Assembly (NCBI RefSeq): GCF_900142065.1 | Contig: NZ_FSRJ01000001.1 | Location: 558,001-622,000, forward strand | Length of the DNA stretch: 64,000 nucleotides | Direction of reading: 5' to 3' | DNA from: Agromyces cerinus subsp. cerinus | GTDB lineage: Bacteria > Actinomycetota > Actinomycetes > Actinomycetales > Microbacteriaceae | In this document: piece after piece, positions 17,673 to 26,130 of the stretch | Position numbering within the stretch: position 1 is the stretch's first letter | Layout of the letters: each line of letters opens with the position of its first letter | Program-made: the position numbers and the translations under genes | Notes under the pieces: model-generated | Told to the model about the DNA's origin: nothing | Seen by the model: the letters and a program-made list of their open reading frames with translations, nothing else | The model's database searches: none

Positions 17673-18314
17673 GTGATGAAACAGTGGCGCGGATGGGTGC
17701 CGATTGCGGTTGTCGCGCTGGCGGTGGTAGCAATCGCAATGCGTATCGCTGTTGCCGTCGCGGGAGGCCAAGCGGTCACAGAAGAGACCGAACTCACGGC
17801 GTTCGATCTTGTTCTCATGACCATTGCTGCTTCAGTTGGAACTGTGGGACTCACGCTCGGGTGGGCACGACACACCACGCGCGTTCGCGTCAGGCGAGTT
17901 CGTGAATTGCACCCGAATGATGTTGTCGTCGCGACCAGTCTGCGCGCGGACGAAGCTCGAGTCGTGAGGGACATCTCGGGTGCTGTCGTCGAGGAGAAGC
18001 CGCAGCTGGCCTGCGTTGTTCTTCGTCGCGACACGCTCTCGTGGTGGATCGGACGGAAACCACGTCTTGTCGCAACGATCTCGTTCGATGAGCCCATTCA
18101 ATACTCCCGCGGAAGGTACGAACACTTCGGGCATCAGGAGACGAACCTCATCGCAGAGGGGGTGATCGGCGGGCGGAAGATACGGCTTCCGTTGATCATT
18201 GTCGAGGAGAAGGGCTTCTGGCCAAGACGACCGATTGATGCCGTGCTCGACCAGCTGGTGCATCAGTTCGCGGCCACATCAACCTCAGGTGGCCGGCCGC
18301 ATTGGAGAAGTTGA
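17673..18314 (+). CDS. Two-helix membrane protein, immunity-like
   Basis: This 213-residue protein has two hydrophobic segments (residues ~7-30 and ~45-65) and a cytoplasmic beta-rich remainder. The start is GTG 17673 or ATG 17676; the upstream AGGAA favours the ATG. I recognise no family. It opens the island, lies directly after repeat copy 1, and is followed 4 nt later by the DUF4265 gene. Its layout resembles the gene at 20063, which lies just after repeat copy 2, so both may be immunity-type genes of an old polymorphic-toxin locus. That is inference. Confidence 0.7.
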   Translation: MMKQWRGWVPIAVVALAVVAIAMRIAVAVAGGQAVTEETELTAFDLVLMTIAASVGTVGLTLGWARHTTRVRVRRVRELHPNDVVVATSLRADEARVVRDISGAVVEEKPQLACVVLRRDTLSWWIGRKPRLVATISFDEPIQYSRGRYEHFGHQETNLIAEGVIGGRKIRLPLIIVEEKGFWPRRPIDAVLDQLVHQFAATSTSGGRPHWRS

Positions 18315-18318
18315 TCGA

Positions 18319-18792
18319 ATGAGTGCGAGCGATGACCAGTACTCGGTGCACCTCGACCCGATCTGGCGGCAGCGGGCGAACTTCATCATCAACGCACCGC
18401 TGCCCGAGGAAGGCCGCTACGAGCAACTGTGGTGCAGACAGGTCACCGAAGAAACATTCGAACTCTGCTGCATTCCGTTCTTCCTCTACGACATGGCTCT
18501 CGGCGATGTCGTCCAGACGGAGACACAATCGGGCCGCAAGTACATGGTTAGCGAGGTCGTTGAGCGTTCCGGCCGATACGTATTTCGTGCTGTCTTCGAA
18601 CCCGCCATGCTTGGGAAGCGCGAGGAGGTCGCTGCACGCCTGACCGACCTGGGCGCTCTGTTGGAGTGGTCGTCGGCGAGCATGATCGCCGTCGATGCTC
18701 GCGACGCCGAGCACGGCCAGGAGATCGCCGACTTCCTGTTCGACCATGAGACGAAGGGTCGTTTGATCTATGAGACGGGAAGACTCACCTGA
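18319..18792 (+). CDS. DUF4265 domain protein
   Basis: This 157-residue soluble protein fits DUF4265: an N-terminal LWCRQVTEETFEL, then the characteristic IPFFLYDMALGDVV, EVVERSGRYVFRAV, and a C-terminal alpha/beta half ending GRLIYETGRL. The biochemical role of the family is unknown. The ATG at 18319 is 4 nt after the preceding stop. A second small reading frame starts inside its 3' end. Confidence 0.85.
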   Translation: MSASDDQYSVHLDPIWRQRANFIINAPLPEEGRYEQLWCRQVTEETFELCCIPFFLYDMALGDVVQTETQSGRKYMVSEVVERSGRYVFRAVFEPAMLGKREEVAARLTDLGALLEWSSASMIAVDARDAEHGQEIADFLFDHETKGRLIYETGRLT

Positions 18793-18931
18793 GTGCATCT
18801 GGTCGGATGTCGCAGGATGGAGTATCGCTCGACGTGACGGGCTCGGTCACATCGTGCCGGACATCGAATCGAGTCCGTTCGGGCGCAGCGTGGCGTATCT
18901 GACCACGCGAGAAGCGCCCTTCCTCTGGTGA
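18770..18931 (+). CDS. Small overlapping reading frame (53 aa)
   Basis: An ATG inside the DUF4265 gene opens a 53-codon frame ending at 18931, overlapping the DUF4265 3' end by 23 nt. The translation (ECIWSDVAGWSIARRDG onward) looks protein-like but has no motif I recognise and no clear ribosome site. It may be the tail of an otherwise lost gene. The ~120 nt that follow, to 19053, show nothing clear. Confidence 0.3.
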   Translation: MRREDSPECIWSDVAGWSIARRDGLGHIVPDIESSPFGRSVAYLTTREAPFLW

Positions 18932-19053
18932 ACGGTTCAGCCGGGAGAACAACGTTGGGTTCGGTGTCGCCTCAGCGGATCGAGTAACTTCGTTCCCACG
19001 AGCGCTGCCGTTTCGCGTGCTCATGTTCAAGGGCGAGGTGGGCGGAGCAGCGC

Positions 19054-19350
19054 ATGGCACCGGATGGGAGAGCCCGGAAGAACCGTGTTCCCGGCGTCAG
19101 CGAAGTGGCACGGGCCGTCGGTCTCTTGCTTGCGTTGGGATTCGGCGTAGCAATTGCGTTCGGGGTGTCAGCTACTGAGGCCGTTGGGGCCGGTGCATTC
19201 GCCGCCGCACTCCCGGTCGTGCTGCTCGCGATTCGGTCGATGATGCTCGGCGTTTGGATCCAGGGCACGGATCTCCTGATCGTGTCCTGGCTGCGGTCCT
19301 ACAGCATCGCGCGAGATGAGGTTTCCGAAGTCATGATCGGTGACTACTGA
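19054..19350 (+). CDS. Small membrane protein, PH-like fragment
   Basis: This 98-residue protein has two hydrophobic segments (near residues 17-35 and 40-60) and a short tail GVWIQGTDLLIVSW with SEVMIGDY. That tail matches the start of a bacterial PH-like domain, but the frame stops there, so it may be truncated. The next frame (19399) is a paralogue with a longer PH-like tail, itself frameshifted. Confidence 0.55.
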   Translation: MAPDGRARKNRVPGVSEVARAVGLLLALGFGVAIAFGVSATEAVGAGAFAAALPVVLLAIRSMMLGVWIQGTDLLIVSWLRSYSIARDEVSEVMIGDY

Positions 19351-19398
19351 TTCCCGAGATTGAGCAGGTTCTCGGAGTGCCGAGTTGGAAGGAGCTGG

Positions 19399-19856
19399 AT
19401 GCCCGGCTCTGAAGCGAGTCCAATACAGTCTGGTGACCACCGAAAGTGGCGCCGCATTCGGCGCACAGGGGCGGCCACCAGAGTCACATCGGTCATCATT
19501 TGCGGCGGGTGGATTGCGGCCTTCTTCGTCGGAGGCGGTGCCCAGGATTGGTCCGTGCCAGCTCCCTGGCTGATGGTTAGCGCGCCGGCCGTCGTACTCG
19601 CTCGGAGCCTGTGGTTCGGGATCTACGTCAATCAGACGACGATCAAGGTCGTGTCGTCCTCTGGTCAGGCGGCGCCGACCTGTACAGCGCAAACGTACTC
19701 ATGGTGGGTTTCGAGCTCGACAACGGCAAGGAGCGGGTGTTTCCCGCGACCGCGATGAAGTACTCGGCAGGCAAGGCCGTTGCCGAGGAGTTGCAATTGA
19801 TGCTCGGCCTGCAGGTGAATGTGGGCGAACGGCGCTCTCGACGTTCGCATGATTAG
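19399..19856 (+). pseudogene. Frameshifted membrane/PH-like paralogue
   Basis: The frame from ATG 19399 (after a GAAGGA site) encodes two hydrophobic segments and GIYVNQTTIKVVS, parallel to GVWIQGTDLLIVSW of the preceding gene. It then turns into low-complexity nonsense. At about 19645-19665 the natural continuation moves to another frame (GGADLYSANVLMVGFELDNG) that runs to a stop at 19856. A one-base shift therefore splits the gene. It could be a sequencing error, but the surrounding decay favours a true pseudogene. Confidence 0.65.
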
Positions 19857-19980
19857 AAACAAGGCACGGAACGTGAGCGCGAGGACCGCTGACATCTGCT
19901 GCCAAGCACGATGCGGTGCGCGGAGGACTCGCGGACGGCTGCATGACCATCGAATGCGTCGTCATCAACCGGGGCCCGTG

Positions 19981-20045
19981 TCGGCGAGGGCGGCATCGCG
20001 GTGGCGTTCGTGCATCAGTACCTCGCGCTCGCGTAGGCTGCCGGA
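19981..20045 (+). repeat. 65-bp direct repeat, copy 2
   Basis: This displaced copy of the 3' end of the reductase gene, including the TAG stop, lies in a stretch without a gene (19857-20062). It differs from copy 1 at two positions. The intervening 2.4 kb holds the first set of island genes. Confidence 0.9.
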
Positions 20046-20062
20046 CTACCGCAGAATCGAGA

Positions 20063-20740
20063 ATGACGATGAGCAACGTGCCTCGCCACGGGCGAACTCT
20101 GGGCTGGTACCTGCTGCTGGTGTTCGTCATCGGGCAGACCGTCCTCTGGGTGTCTTCGATGACGCGAGATGCCGCGGCGGCGCCTGAGCAGGCTTGGTCG
20201 ATCGTTGCCCGCACGCTCGTCGTTCCGGTTGCACTGACGTTCGCGGGATATCTTGCGATGCTCCTGGTCTATCATCGGACGCTCGTTCGAAATCGCGTTC
20301 TTCGCCGGGACCCGGGTGTCGCGATCCTGTGTACGACGCAAGTCACGGAACCCGCGGCTCGGCTGGTCGCGCACCTTCGTGATGATGCCGACGCAGACCG
20401 CGCCTATAGCGACGCTGAGTTTGCCACGTGGAGGTTCACGGTGGTCGACGCTGGTGCTGAGATGGTCTTCTACGACGGCTCGATCGACCCGCACGAGGTG
20501 CTCCGGATCCTCTGGGCCGACGTGGTCGATGCACAGCTCAGCGATGTCGTGATGGGTTCACGGTCATTCCGTGGGATCACGCTTTCGTTCTCACGCAATG
20601 AGCACCAATTCGAGTTCCCCCTCCTGCCGGTTGGCAGCGGGCCAGCCGGTGCGTTCCCGATCGGGCGACGACGTGTCGACGCACTCAGGGCAAAGCTTCG
20701 GGCGAGAGCCCGCATCGAAGTACGTACGCCCGCCGACTGA
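20063..20740 (+). CDS. Two-helix membrane protein, immunity-like
   Basis: This 225-residue protein starts at ATG 20063 (or 20069). It has two hydrophobic segments at residues ~15-35 and ~50-75 and a soluble alpha/beta C-terminal half (FRGITLSFSRNEHQFEFPL, RRRVDALRAKLRARA). I recognise no family. Its layout matches the gene at 17673, and both begin shortly after a copy of the same 65-bp repeat. It ends where Rhs-like sequence begins. Confidence 0.65.
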   Translation: MTMSNVPRHGRTLGWYLLLVFVIGQTVLWVSSMTRDAAAAPEQAWSIVARTLVVPVALTFAGYLAMLLVYHRTLVRNRVLRRDPGVAILCTTQVTEPAARLVAHLRDDADADRAYSDAEFATWRFTVVDAGAEMVFYDGSIDPHEVLRILWADVVDAQLSDVVMGSRSFRGITLSFSRNEHQFEFPLLPVGSGPAGAFPIGRRRVDALRAKLRARARIEVRTPAD

Positions 20741-22101
20741 CGGCAACGTGACCCGCGAGGCGCCGGTGGGCTACCAGAGCCTTACGCTCGGATGCTGCGA
20801 TGCCCGGCAACCGCACCTCGTTCACCGATCTGCCCGATGGCGGCACCCCGGTCACCACCGCCTACTGCTACGACCACACCGACCGGCTCACGTCCACCGC
20901 GGTGACCGGCACCCCGGCGGGTCCTGGCCTGTCACCGGTCGCTGCCGGCATCCCGGCCGCGCAGCTCGGGTATGACGCGCATGGCAACACGACGACCCTC
21001 GCCGACCAGACCCTCGGCTATGACGTGTCCGATCAGCATGTGAAGACGGCACTGACGGATGGCACGGTGATCGTGTATCTGCGGGATGTGACGGGCCGGA
21101 TCATCCAGCGCACCGAGACCCCTTCCGGGCAGAACCCGGAGACCACTGTTGCCCGCTACGCCTTCACCGGTGGCGGTGACAGCCCGGCCCTGCTCCTGGA
21201 TGGTGCGAACGGGGTGGTGCAGTCCTTCGTCGGTCTGCCGGGCGGGGTGACGGTGTCGAAGACGGGCGCAACCCAGTCGTGGTCGTACCCGAACATGCAG
21301 GGCAGCATCACCGTCATCGCCGACGCCGCGGGCGTCCGGAATGACGGAGTGTTCCGGTACGACCCGTTCGGTCAACCCATCGACCCAGTCACCGGCCAGA
21401 TCGGCACCCCGGTAGCGGATGACTCGGGGCCCGACACCCTTGAGGGTGACGCGGACTGGGGCTGGCTCGGCCAGCACCGCAAACTCACTGAACACGCCGG
21501 CAGTGTGATGACGATCGAGATGGGTGCCCGCCAGTACGTGCCCGCACTCGGCAGGTTCCTCGAAGTCGACCCCGTCGAAGGCGGCGTCACCAACAACTAC
21601 GACTACCCCGCCGACCCCATCAACAAACTCGACCTCACCGGAGAGAAAGCACTCGGGCAATACGACAACCACTGGAAAGCGAACGAAGGCGCCAACAAGG
21701 CATCAACTGGTACCGTGATCTCCTACAGCCGAAGGACGAACGATATCGTGCGGAGATCGTACGTGCACACTGATCCGCACTATGCCGGCTATGTAGTTAC
21801 GGTCGATATCGAATGGATCAACCGGCTTCGGCTCAATGGTGACCCAGGCTCTGGAAAGACAGCCTCAACGCCCGCTCGCATCGCAGATGTTGCATGGGCA
21901 GATCTGGTCGGTCGCCACGGCGCGATGATTGATACTCCCTCGATCCGGCAGCAATGGGAGTGCCATGTCGCAGGGTCGCTTGTGGTTACTGGGACATTCG
22001 ATATGGAGAGTGAGCGACCTTCCCTGCCTGACTGGGGAGCGGGAGCTGTCGGTCGTGTCTTTGAGGATGGCGTGAGGCCGGATGCCGCATGCAACTGGTG
22101 A
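20741..22101 (+). pseudogene. Rhs C-terminal remnant with DUF2599-like tip
   Basis: The conceptual protein has YD-repeat sequence ([21 protein letters not shown]) and the Rhs-associated core ([35 protein letters not shown]). A ~150-residue tip follows with WADLVGRH, a QQWECH motif and FDMESERPS, resembling DUF2599. The large N-terminal part of an Rhs protein is missing. Just upstream (20741-20785) the repeat continues in another frame (VGYQSLTLG), so the 5' edge is also frameshifted. The frame 20800-22101 is intact and could only be expressed from an internal start. Confidence 0.75.
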
Positions 22102-22118
22102 GAAGGGGAGCCGTTCTG

Positions 22119-22580
22119 ATGGGAAACAAGCGCTCGGGCGCGGTGGTGTTGACCATCGGATGGCTAGTGCCGGTGTTCCTCGGGCTGTACTACAATCTTT
22201 GGGTTTTGCCGTCCGTCGCCAACAACGGGGCACAAGCCGCGTACCAAGTCCTTGTTGAGGATGGCTGGCCATTCGCTTGGTTGATCGCGTGGATCGGACT
22301 GAGCGGGGTGTGCGCCGTCCTACTCGCTCGCCAAGCCGCCCGCGGTGGCACCTCTCCCACGTGGATTGCGAGCCTAAACGCTGTGCTTTGGTGCTTCGTA
22401 ATTGTGCAAGCCGGCTCCATCATTGTTTCGGCGGTCGTGAGTAGTTCGATAAACTCGCTCGGGCCACTCGGACCTATCCCGGCGGGCGCGTTCTGGAGCT
22501 TCGGCATGATGCTCGCGGGGTTCGCGCTTCTTGTGGGGATTGTCCTCTCGATAAGGATTCGGCTCCTGCGCGACCGGTAG
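22119..22580 (+). CDS. Four-helix membrane protein after the Rhs tip
   Basis: This 153-residue protein has four hydrophobic segments. The ATG at 22119 (MGNKRSG) follows an AAGGGGAG site by 8 nt and lies 17 nt after the Rhs stop. In polymorphic toxin loci the gene directly after the tip encodes the matching immunity protein; that role is inferred here from position only. Confidence 0.65.
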   Translation: MGNKRSGAVVLTIGWLVPVFLGLYYNLWVLPSVANNGAQAAYQVLVEDGWPFAWLIAWIGLSGVCAVLLARQAARGGTSPTWIASLNAVLWCFVIVQAGSIIVSAVVSSSINSLGPLGPIPAGAFWSFGMMLAGFALLVGIVLSIRIRLLRDR

Positions 22581-22760
22581 CCTCGACACTGAATGCGCGA
22601 CCGGATGGACTGGTACAACGTGTATTGACGGTGCGAGACGCGATACTCAGGGATCGTCGAGCAAGTTTGTGGCGTCGGGCCGATTGCGAAATCTCCTCCT
22701 ATCGCCTCGCGTCCACGGCAGTGGCCGGGTTCATCCATGGCCATTCACAGGTGTCCGACC

Positions 22761-22782
22761 TCGTCGACGGGATTGTCGACGA
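22761..22782. other. Inverted repeat upstream of glgP
   Basis: TCGTCGAC and GTCGACGA flank a 6-nt loop in the 258-nt stretch between the island and glgP. It could be a terminator or an operator; the sequence does not decide. The rest of 22581-22826 shows nothing clear. Confidence 0.4.
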
Positions 22783-22826
22783 TCACGACGCGACCCGGCG
22801 TTCACGCAACCGACATCTGCGGCTCT

Positions 22827-22832
22827 TAGGGT
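22827..22832 (+). promoter_or_regulatory. -10 box of leaderless glgP mRNA
   Basis: TAGGGT ends 6 nt before the GTG at 22839. Confidence 0.5.
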
Positions 22833-22838
22833 GGAGCC

Positions 22839-25403
22839 GTGAAGCCGATTCGCAAGTTCACGGTCCGCGCGGTCATCCCTGCCGAGCTCGGTGCGCTCGA
22901 AGAGCTCGCCGCGAATCTTCGCTGGGCGTGGCATGAACCGACCCGCCGTCTGTTCCAGCACGTCGATCCCGGGCTCTGGCAGGCGTCTGACCATGACCCG
23001 GTCGCGTTCCTCGGCGAGGTCGACCCCGCGAGGCTCGCAGAGCTGGCGGGCGACGGCGGCTACGTGGAGTGGGCCGAGCGTGAGCGAGCGGCGCTCCGCG
23101 AGTACCTCGCCGAGCCTCGCTGGTTCCAGTCGCTCGGCGCCGAGACCCCGCGTACCATCGCGTACTTCTCACCCGAGTTCGGCATCACCGCCGCGCTGCC
23201 GCAGTACTCCGGCGGACTCGGCATCCTCGCGGGCGATCATCTGAAGGCGGCATCCGACCTCGGCGTGCCGATCGTGGGGGTCGGTCTCTTCTACAAGGCC
23301 GGGTACTTCTCGCAGTCGATCTCGCCCGACGGCTGGCAGCAGGAGCGCTACCCGGTGCTCGACCCCGATGGCCTGCCGCTCACGCTGCTGCGCGCACCCG
23401 ACGGCGCGCCGGTGCAGGTGACCCTCGCCCTGCCCGACGACCGCTCGCTGCATGCGCGGGTGTGGAAGGCCGCGGTCGGCCGCGTTCCGCTGCTGCTGCT
23501 CGACACCGACATCCCCACGAACTCCGACGAGCTGCGCTCGGTGACCGACCGCCTGTACGGCGGCGGCGGCGAGCACCGCTTGCTGCAAGAGCTGCTGCTG
23601 GGCATCGGCGGCGCCCGTGCGGTGCGCGCGTGGACCGAACTGAGCGGATGCCCCGCGCCCGACGTCTTCCACATGAACGAGGGTCACGCGGGCTTCCTCG
23701 GGCTCGAGCGCATCGCGACGTACATTGGCGAGGGCCTCACGTTCGCCGCTGCACTGCAGCTCGTGCGTGCGGGCACTGTCTTCACGACGCACACGCCGGT
23801 GCCCGCGGGCATCGACCGCTTCGACCGTGCGCTCGTCGAGCGGTACCTGTCGAGTTCGCTGCTGCCCGGCGTCGACCCGGCCGACGCACTCGCCCTCGGC
23901 GTCGAGCCCGGTGCCGACCCGGCGACGAGCGCGTTCAACATGGCGGTCATGGGGCTGCGGCTCGCCCAGCACGCGAACGGCGTCTCGAAGCTGCACGGCG
24001 AGGTGACCCGGCGCATGTTCGGCGACCTGTGGCCGGGCTTCGACGCCGAGGAGGTGCCGATCACCTCGATCACGAACGGCGTGCACGCCCCGACGTGGAC
24101 GGACCCCGCCCTGCTCGGCCTCGCCGAGACGCGGCTCGGCACCGGCGACACCGAGCACGCCGAGTGGCGCAGCCCCGCGCTCGCCGACGGCGAGTTCTGG
24201 GCGGTCAAGCGCGCCATGCGCCAGCAGCTCGTCGACGACGCGCGGCGCCGGCTCGTGGCATCCTGGCGGGAACAGCACTCGGGCGCCGAGCCGCCCAAGT
24301 GGGTGTCGCAGGTGCTCGACCCCGACACGCTCACGGTCGGGTTCGCCCGCCGGGTGCCGACCTACAAGCGGCTCACACTCATGCTGCAGGACCCTGACCG
24401 GCTGAAGGCGATCCTCACCAACCCCGAGCGGCCGGTGCAGTTCGTCATCGCGGGCAAGTCGCACCCGGCCGACGACGAGGGCAAGCGGCTGATCCAGCAG
24501 CTTGTGCAGTTCGCCCAGCAGCCCGAGCTGCGGGAGCGCATCGTGTTCCTGCCCGACTACGACATGAGCATGGCCGAAAAGCTCTACCCCGGCTGCGATG
24601 TGTGGCTGAACAACCCGCTGCGCCCGCTCGAGGCGTGCGGCACCTCGGGCATGAAGGCGGCGATGAACGGCGCCCTGAACCTCTCCATCCTCGATGGCTG
24701 GTGGGCCGAGTTCGCGGGCGACGACTTCGGCTGGGTCATCCCTTCCGCCGATGCAGCGGGCGACGCGGGGGAGCGCGACGCACTCGAGGCGGCTGCCCTG
24801 TACGACCTGCTCGAGCACCGGGTTGCCCCGCGCTACTACGAGCGCGACGGCGACGGCGTGCCGATCGAGTGGGTGCGCCGGGTGCGCGAGACCCTCGCGG
24901 TGCTCGCGCCCGAGCTCGGCGCCGATCGCATGGTGCGCGAGTACGTCGAGCGCCTCTACCGGCCGGCCGCCGAGCACTTCGCCGTCGTCGCGGCCGAGAG
25001 CGCGCGGGGCGCCCGCGAGCTCTCGAGCTGGGGTGCCCGGGTGCGTGCGGCGTGGCCGGGCGTGCAGGTCGCGCACGTCGAGTCGGGCGGCATCGACGCG
25101 CCGCATGTGGGCGACGAACTGCAGCTGCGCGCCGTCGTGCGACTCGGCGAGCTCTCGCCCGACGACGTGCGGGTCGAGGTCGTCTACGGGCGCAGCCGCG
25201 CCGACGAGACGATCGACGCCGCCCAGCACGCCGATCTCGAGGTCGCGGATGCCGCGGCGCAGCTCTCCCCGGGCGAGCACCTCTACACGGGATCGCTCGT
25301 GCTCGACCGTGCCGGTGCGTTCGGCTACACGGTGCGCGTGGTGCCGCGGCATCCGCTGCTGCTGTCGACCGCCGAGCTGGGACTCGTGGCGGTCGCCGAC
25401 TGA
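22839..25403 (+). CDS. glgP: Alpha-glucan phosphorylase
   Basis: This 854-residue GT35 enzyme releases glucose-1-phosphate from alpha-1,4-glucans with pyridoxal phosphate. It has the DUF3417 N-terminal domain (LAANLRWAWHEPTRRLF), the FHMNEGHAGF and THTPVPAG motifs, FARRVPTYKRLTL, and the cofactor and active-site region ACGTSGMKAAMNGALN. This shorter type is usual in actinobacteria. The GTG start is fixed by a -10 box 6 nt upstream. The gene lies between the acquired island and a repeat array. Confidence 0.97.
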   Translation: MKPIRKFTVRAVIPAELGALEELAANLRWAWHEPTRRLFQHVDPGLWQASDHDPVAFLGEVDPARLAELAGDGGYVEWAERERAALREYLAEPRWFQSLGAETPRTIAYFSPEFGITAALPQYSGGLGILAGDHLKAASDLGVPIVGVGLFYKAGYFSQSISPDGWQQERYPVLDPDGLPLTLLRAPDGAPVQVTLALPDDRSLHARVWKAAVGRVPLLLLDTDIPTNSDELRSVTDRLYGGGGEHRLLQELLLGIGGARAVRAWTELSGCPAPDVFHMNEGHAGFLGLERIATYIGEGLTFAAALQLVRAGTVFTTHTPVPAGIDRFDRALVERYLSSSLLPGVDPADALALGVEPGADPATSAFNMAVMGLRLAQHANGVSKLHGEVTRRMFGDLWPGFDAEEVPITSITNGVHAPTWTDPALLGLAETRLGTGDTEHAEWRSPALADGEFWAVKRAMRQQLVDDARRRLVASWREQHSGAEPPKWVSQVLDPDTLTVGFARRVPTYKRLTLMLQDPDRLKAILTNPERPVQFVIAGKSHPADDEGKRLIQQLVQFAQQPELRERIVFLPDYDMSMAEKLYPGCDVWLNNPLRPLEACGTSGMKAAMNGALNLSILDGWWAEFAGDDFGWVIPSADAAGDAGERDALEAAALYDLLEHRVAPRYYERDGDGVPIEWVRRVRETLAVLAPELGADRMVREYVERLYRPAAEHFAVVAAESARGARELSSWGARVRAAWPGVQVAHVESGGIDAPHVGDELQLRAVVRLGELSPDDVRVEVVYGRSRADETIDAAQHADLEVADAAAQLSPGEHLYTGSLVLDRAGAFGYTVRVVPRHPLLLSTAELGLVAVAD

Positions 25404-25408
25404 GCCGT

Positions 25409-25584
25409 CTGCGGGTTGAGCTTGTCGAAACCCTGCTTGTGCCGCTTGAGCGATCTGCGGGTTGAGCTTGTCGAAACCCGCTTGTGCCGCTTGAGCCCTC
25501 TGCGGGTTGAGCTTGTCGAAACCCTGCTTGTGCCGCTTGAGCGATCTGCGGGTTGAGCTTGTCGAAACCCTGCTTGCTCGATCG
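25409..25584 (+). repeat. Tandem repeat array, four units of about 46 bp
   Basis: Units begin at 25409, 25455, 25500 and 25546. Each carries the core GGGTTGAGCTTGTCGAAACC followed by a CTTGTGCCGCTTGAG-type spacer; the last unit is truncated. The outer GGGTT and AACCC of each core can pair into a small hairpin. The array fills the space between glgP and the convergent deacylase gene. Confidence 0.9.
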
Positions 25585-25586
25585 TG

Positions 25587-25625
25587 GGGTTTCGAGACGG
25601 CGCTGGCGCGCCTCCTCAACCCGCA
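25587..25625 (-). repeat. Inverted partner of the repeat array
   Basis: The stretch has GGGTTTCGAGACG, a GC-rich middle and CTCAACCCGCAG. It is a diverged copy of the repeat core on the opposite strand, so it can pair with the array units. It runs up to the 3' end of the deacylase gene. Confidence 0.6.
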
Positions 25626-25632
25626 GGGGCTC

Positions 25633-26130
25633 TCAGCGGGTGCGGGCGATCGGCGCGTAGCGGCCCTCGGTGACGGCGAGCAGGTCGTCGGGCGCGAGCT
25701 CGAGGTCGAGGCCGCGTCGCCCGCCCGAGACGTAGATCGTCTCGTGGAGGATCGCCGATTCGTCGAGCACCGTGGGCAGCGCCGTCTTCTGGCCGATGGG
25801 GCTGATGCCGCCGACGACGTAGCCCGTCTTGCGCTCGGCGACGGTGGGGTCGGCCATCTCGGCGCGCTTGCCGCCGAGCGCGGCGGCGAGTGCCTTCAGG
25901 TCGAGCTGCATCGCCACGGGCACGATGCCCACGGCAAGGGCGCCGTCGACGGTCGCGAGCAGGGTCTTGAACACGCGGTCGGGGTCGAGGCCGAGCTTCT
26001 CGGCGGCCTCGAGCCCGTAGGCCGCGGCGCGCGGGTCGTGGTCGTAGCCGAGTGCGGTGAAGGCGATGCCCGCCCGGGTGAGGGCGACGGTCGCGGGCGT
26101 GCCGGCCGAGGCATCCGCTCGCTTGGCCAT
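25633..26130 (-). CDS. ybaK: Cys-tRNA(Pro) deacylase (YbaK/EbsC type)
   Basis: This 165-residue cytoplasmic editing protein of the YbaK/ProX superfamily hydrolyses Cys-tRNA(Pro). It has the family YGLEAAEKLGLDPDRVFKTLLA segment, the LDLKALAAALGGKR core and YVVGGISPIGQK with TVLDESA near the C terminus. Its ATG overlaps the glgX stop by 1 nt (TGATG), so the two are translationally coupled, although they are functionally unrelated. Confidence 0.93.
   Translation of the reverse strand: MAKRADASAGTPATVALTRAGIAFTALGYDHDPRAAAYGLEAAEKLGLDPDRVFKTLLATVDGALAVGIVPVAMQLDLKALAAALGGKRAEMADPTVAERKTGYVVGGISPIGQKTALPTVLDESAILHETIYVSGGRRGLDLELAPDDLLAVTEGRYAPIARTR

Noticed and set aside
17547..20045. An insertion sequence between the two 65-bp repeats.
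   Set aside because: No transposase or terminal inverted repeats are present; the repeats are direct and derive from a host gene end.
25409..25584. Regular 46-bp repeats considered as a CRISPR array.
   Set aside because: The whole unit repeats with no variable spacers, and no cas genes are near.
23169..25619. A very long minus-strand open frame (about 816 codons) opposite glgP.
   Set aside because: It mirrors the codon bias of glgP, has low-complexity His/Arg/Gly-rich translation and no domain; glgP itself has full family motifs.
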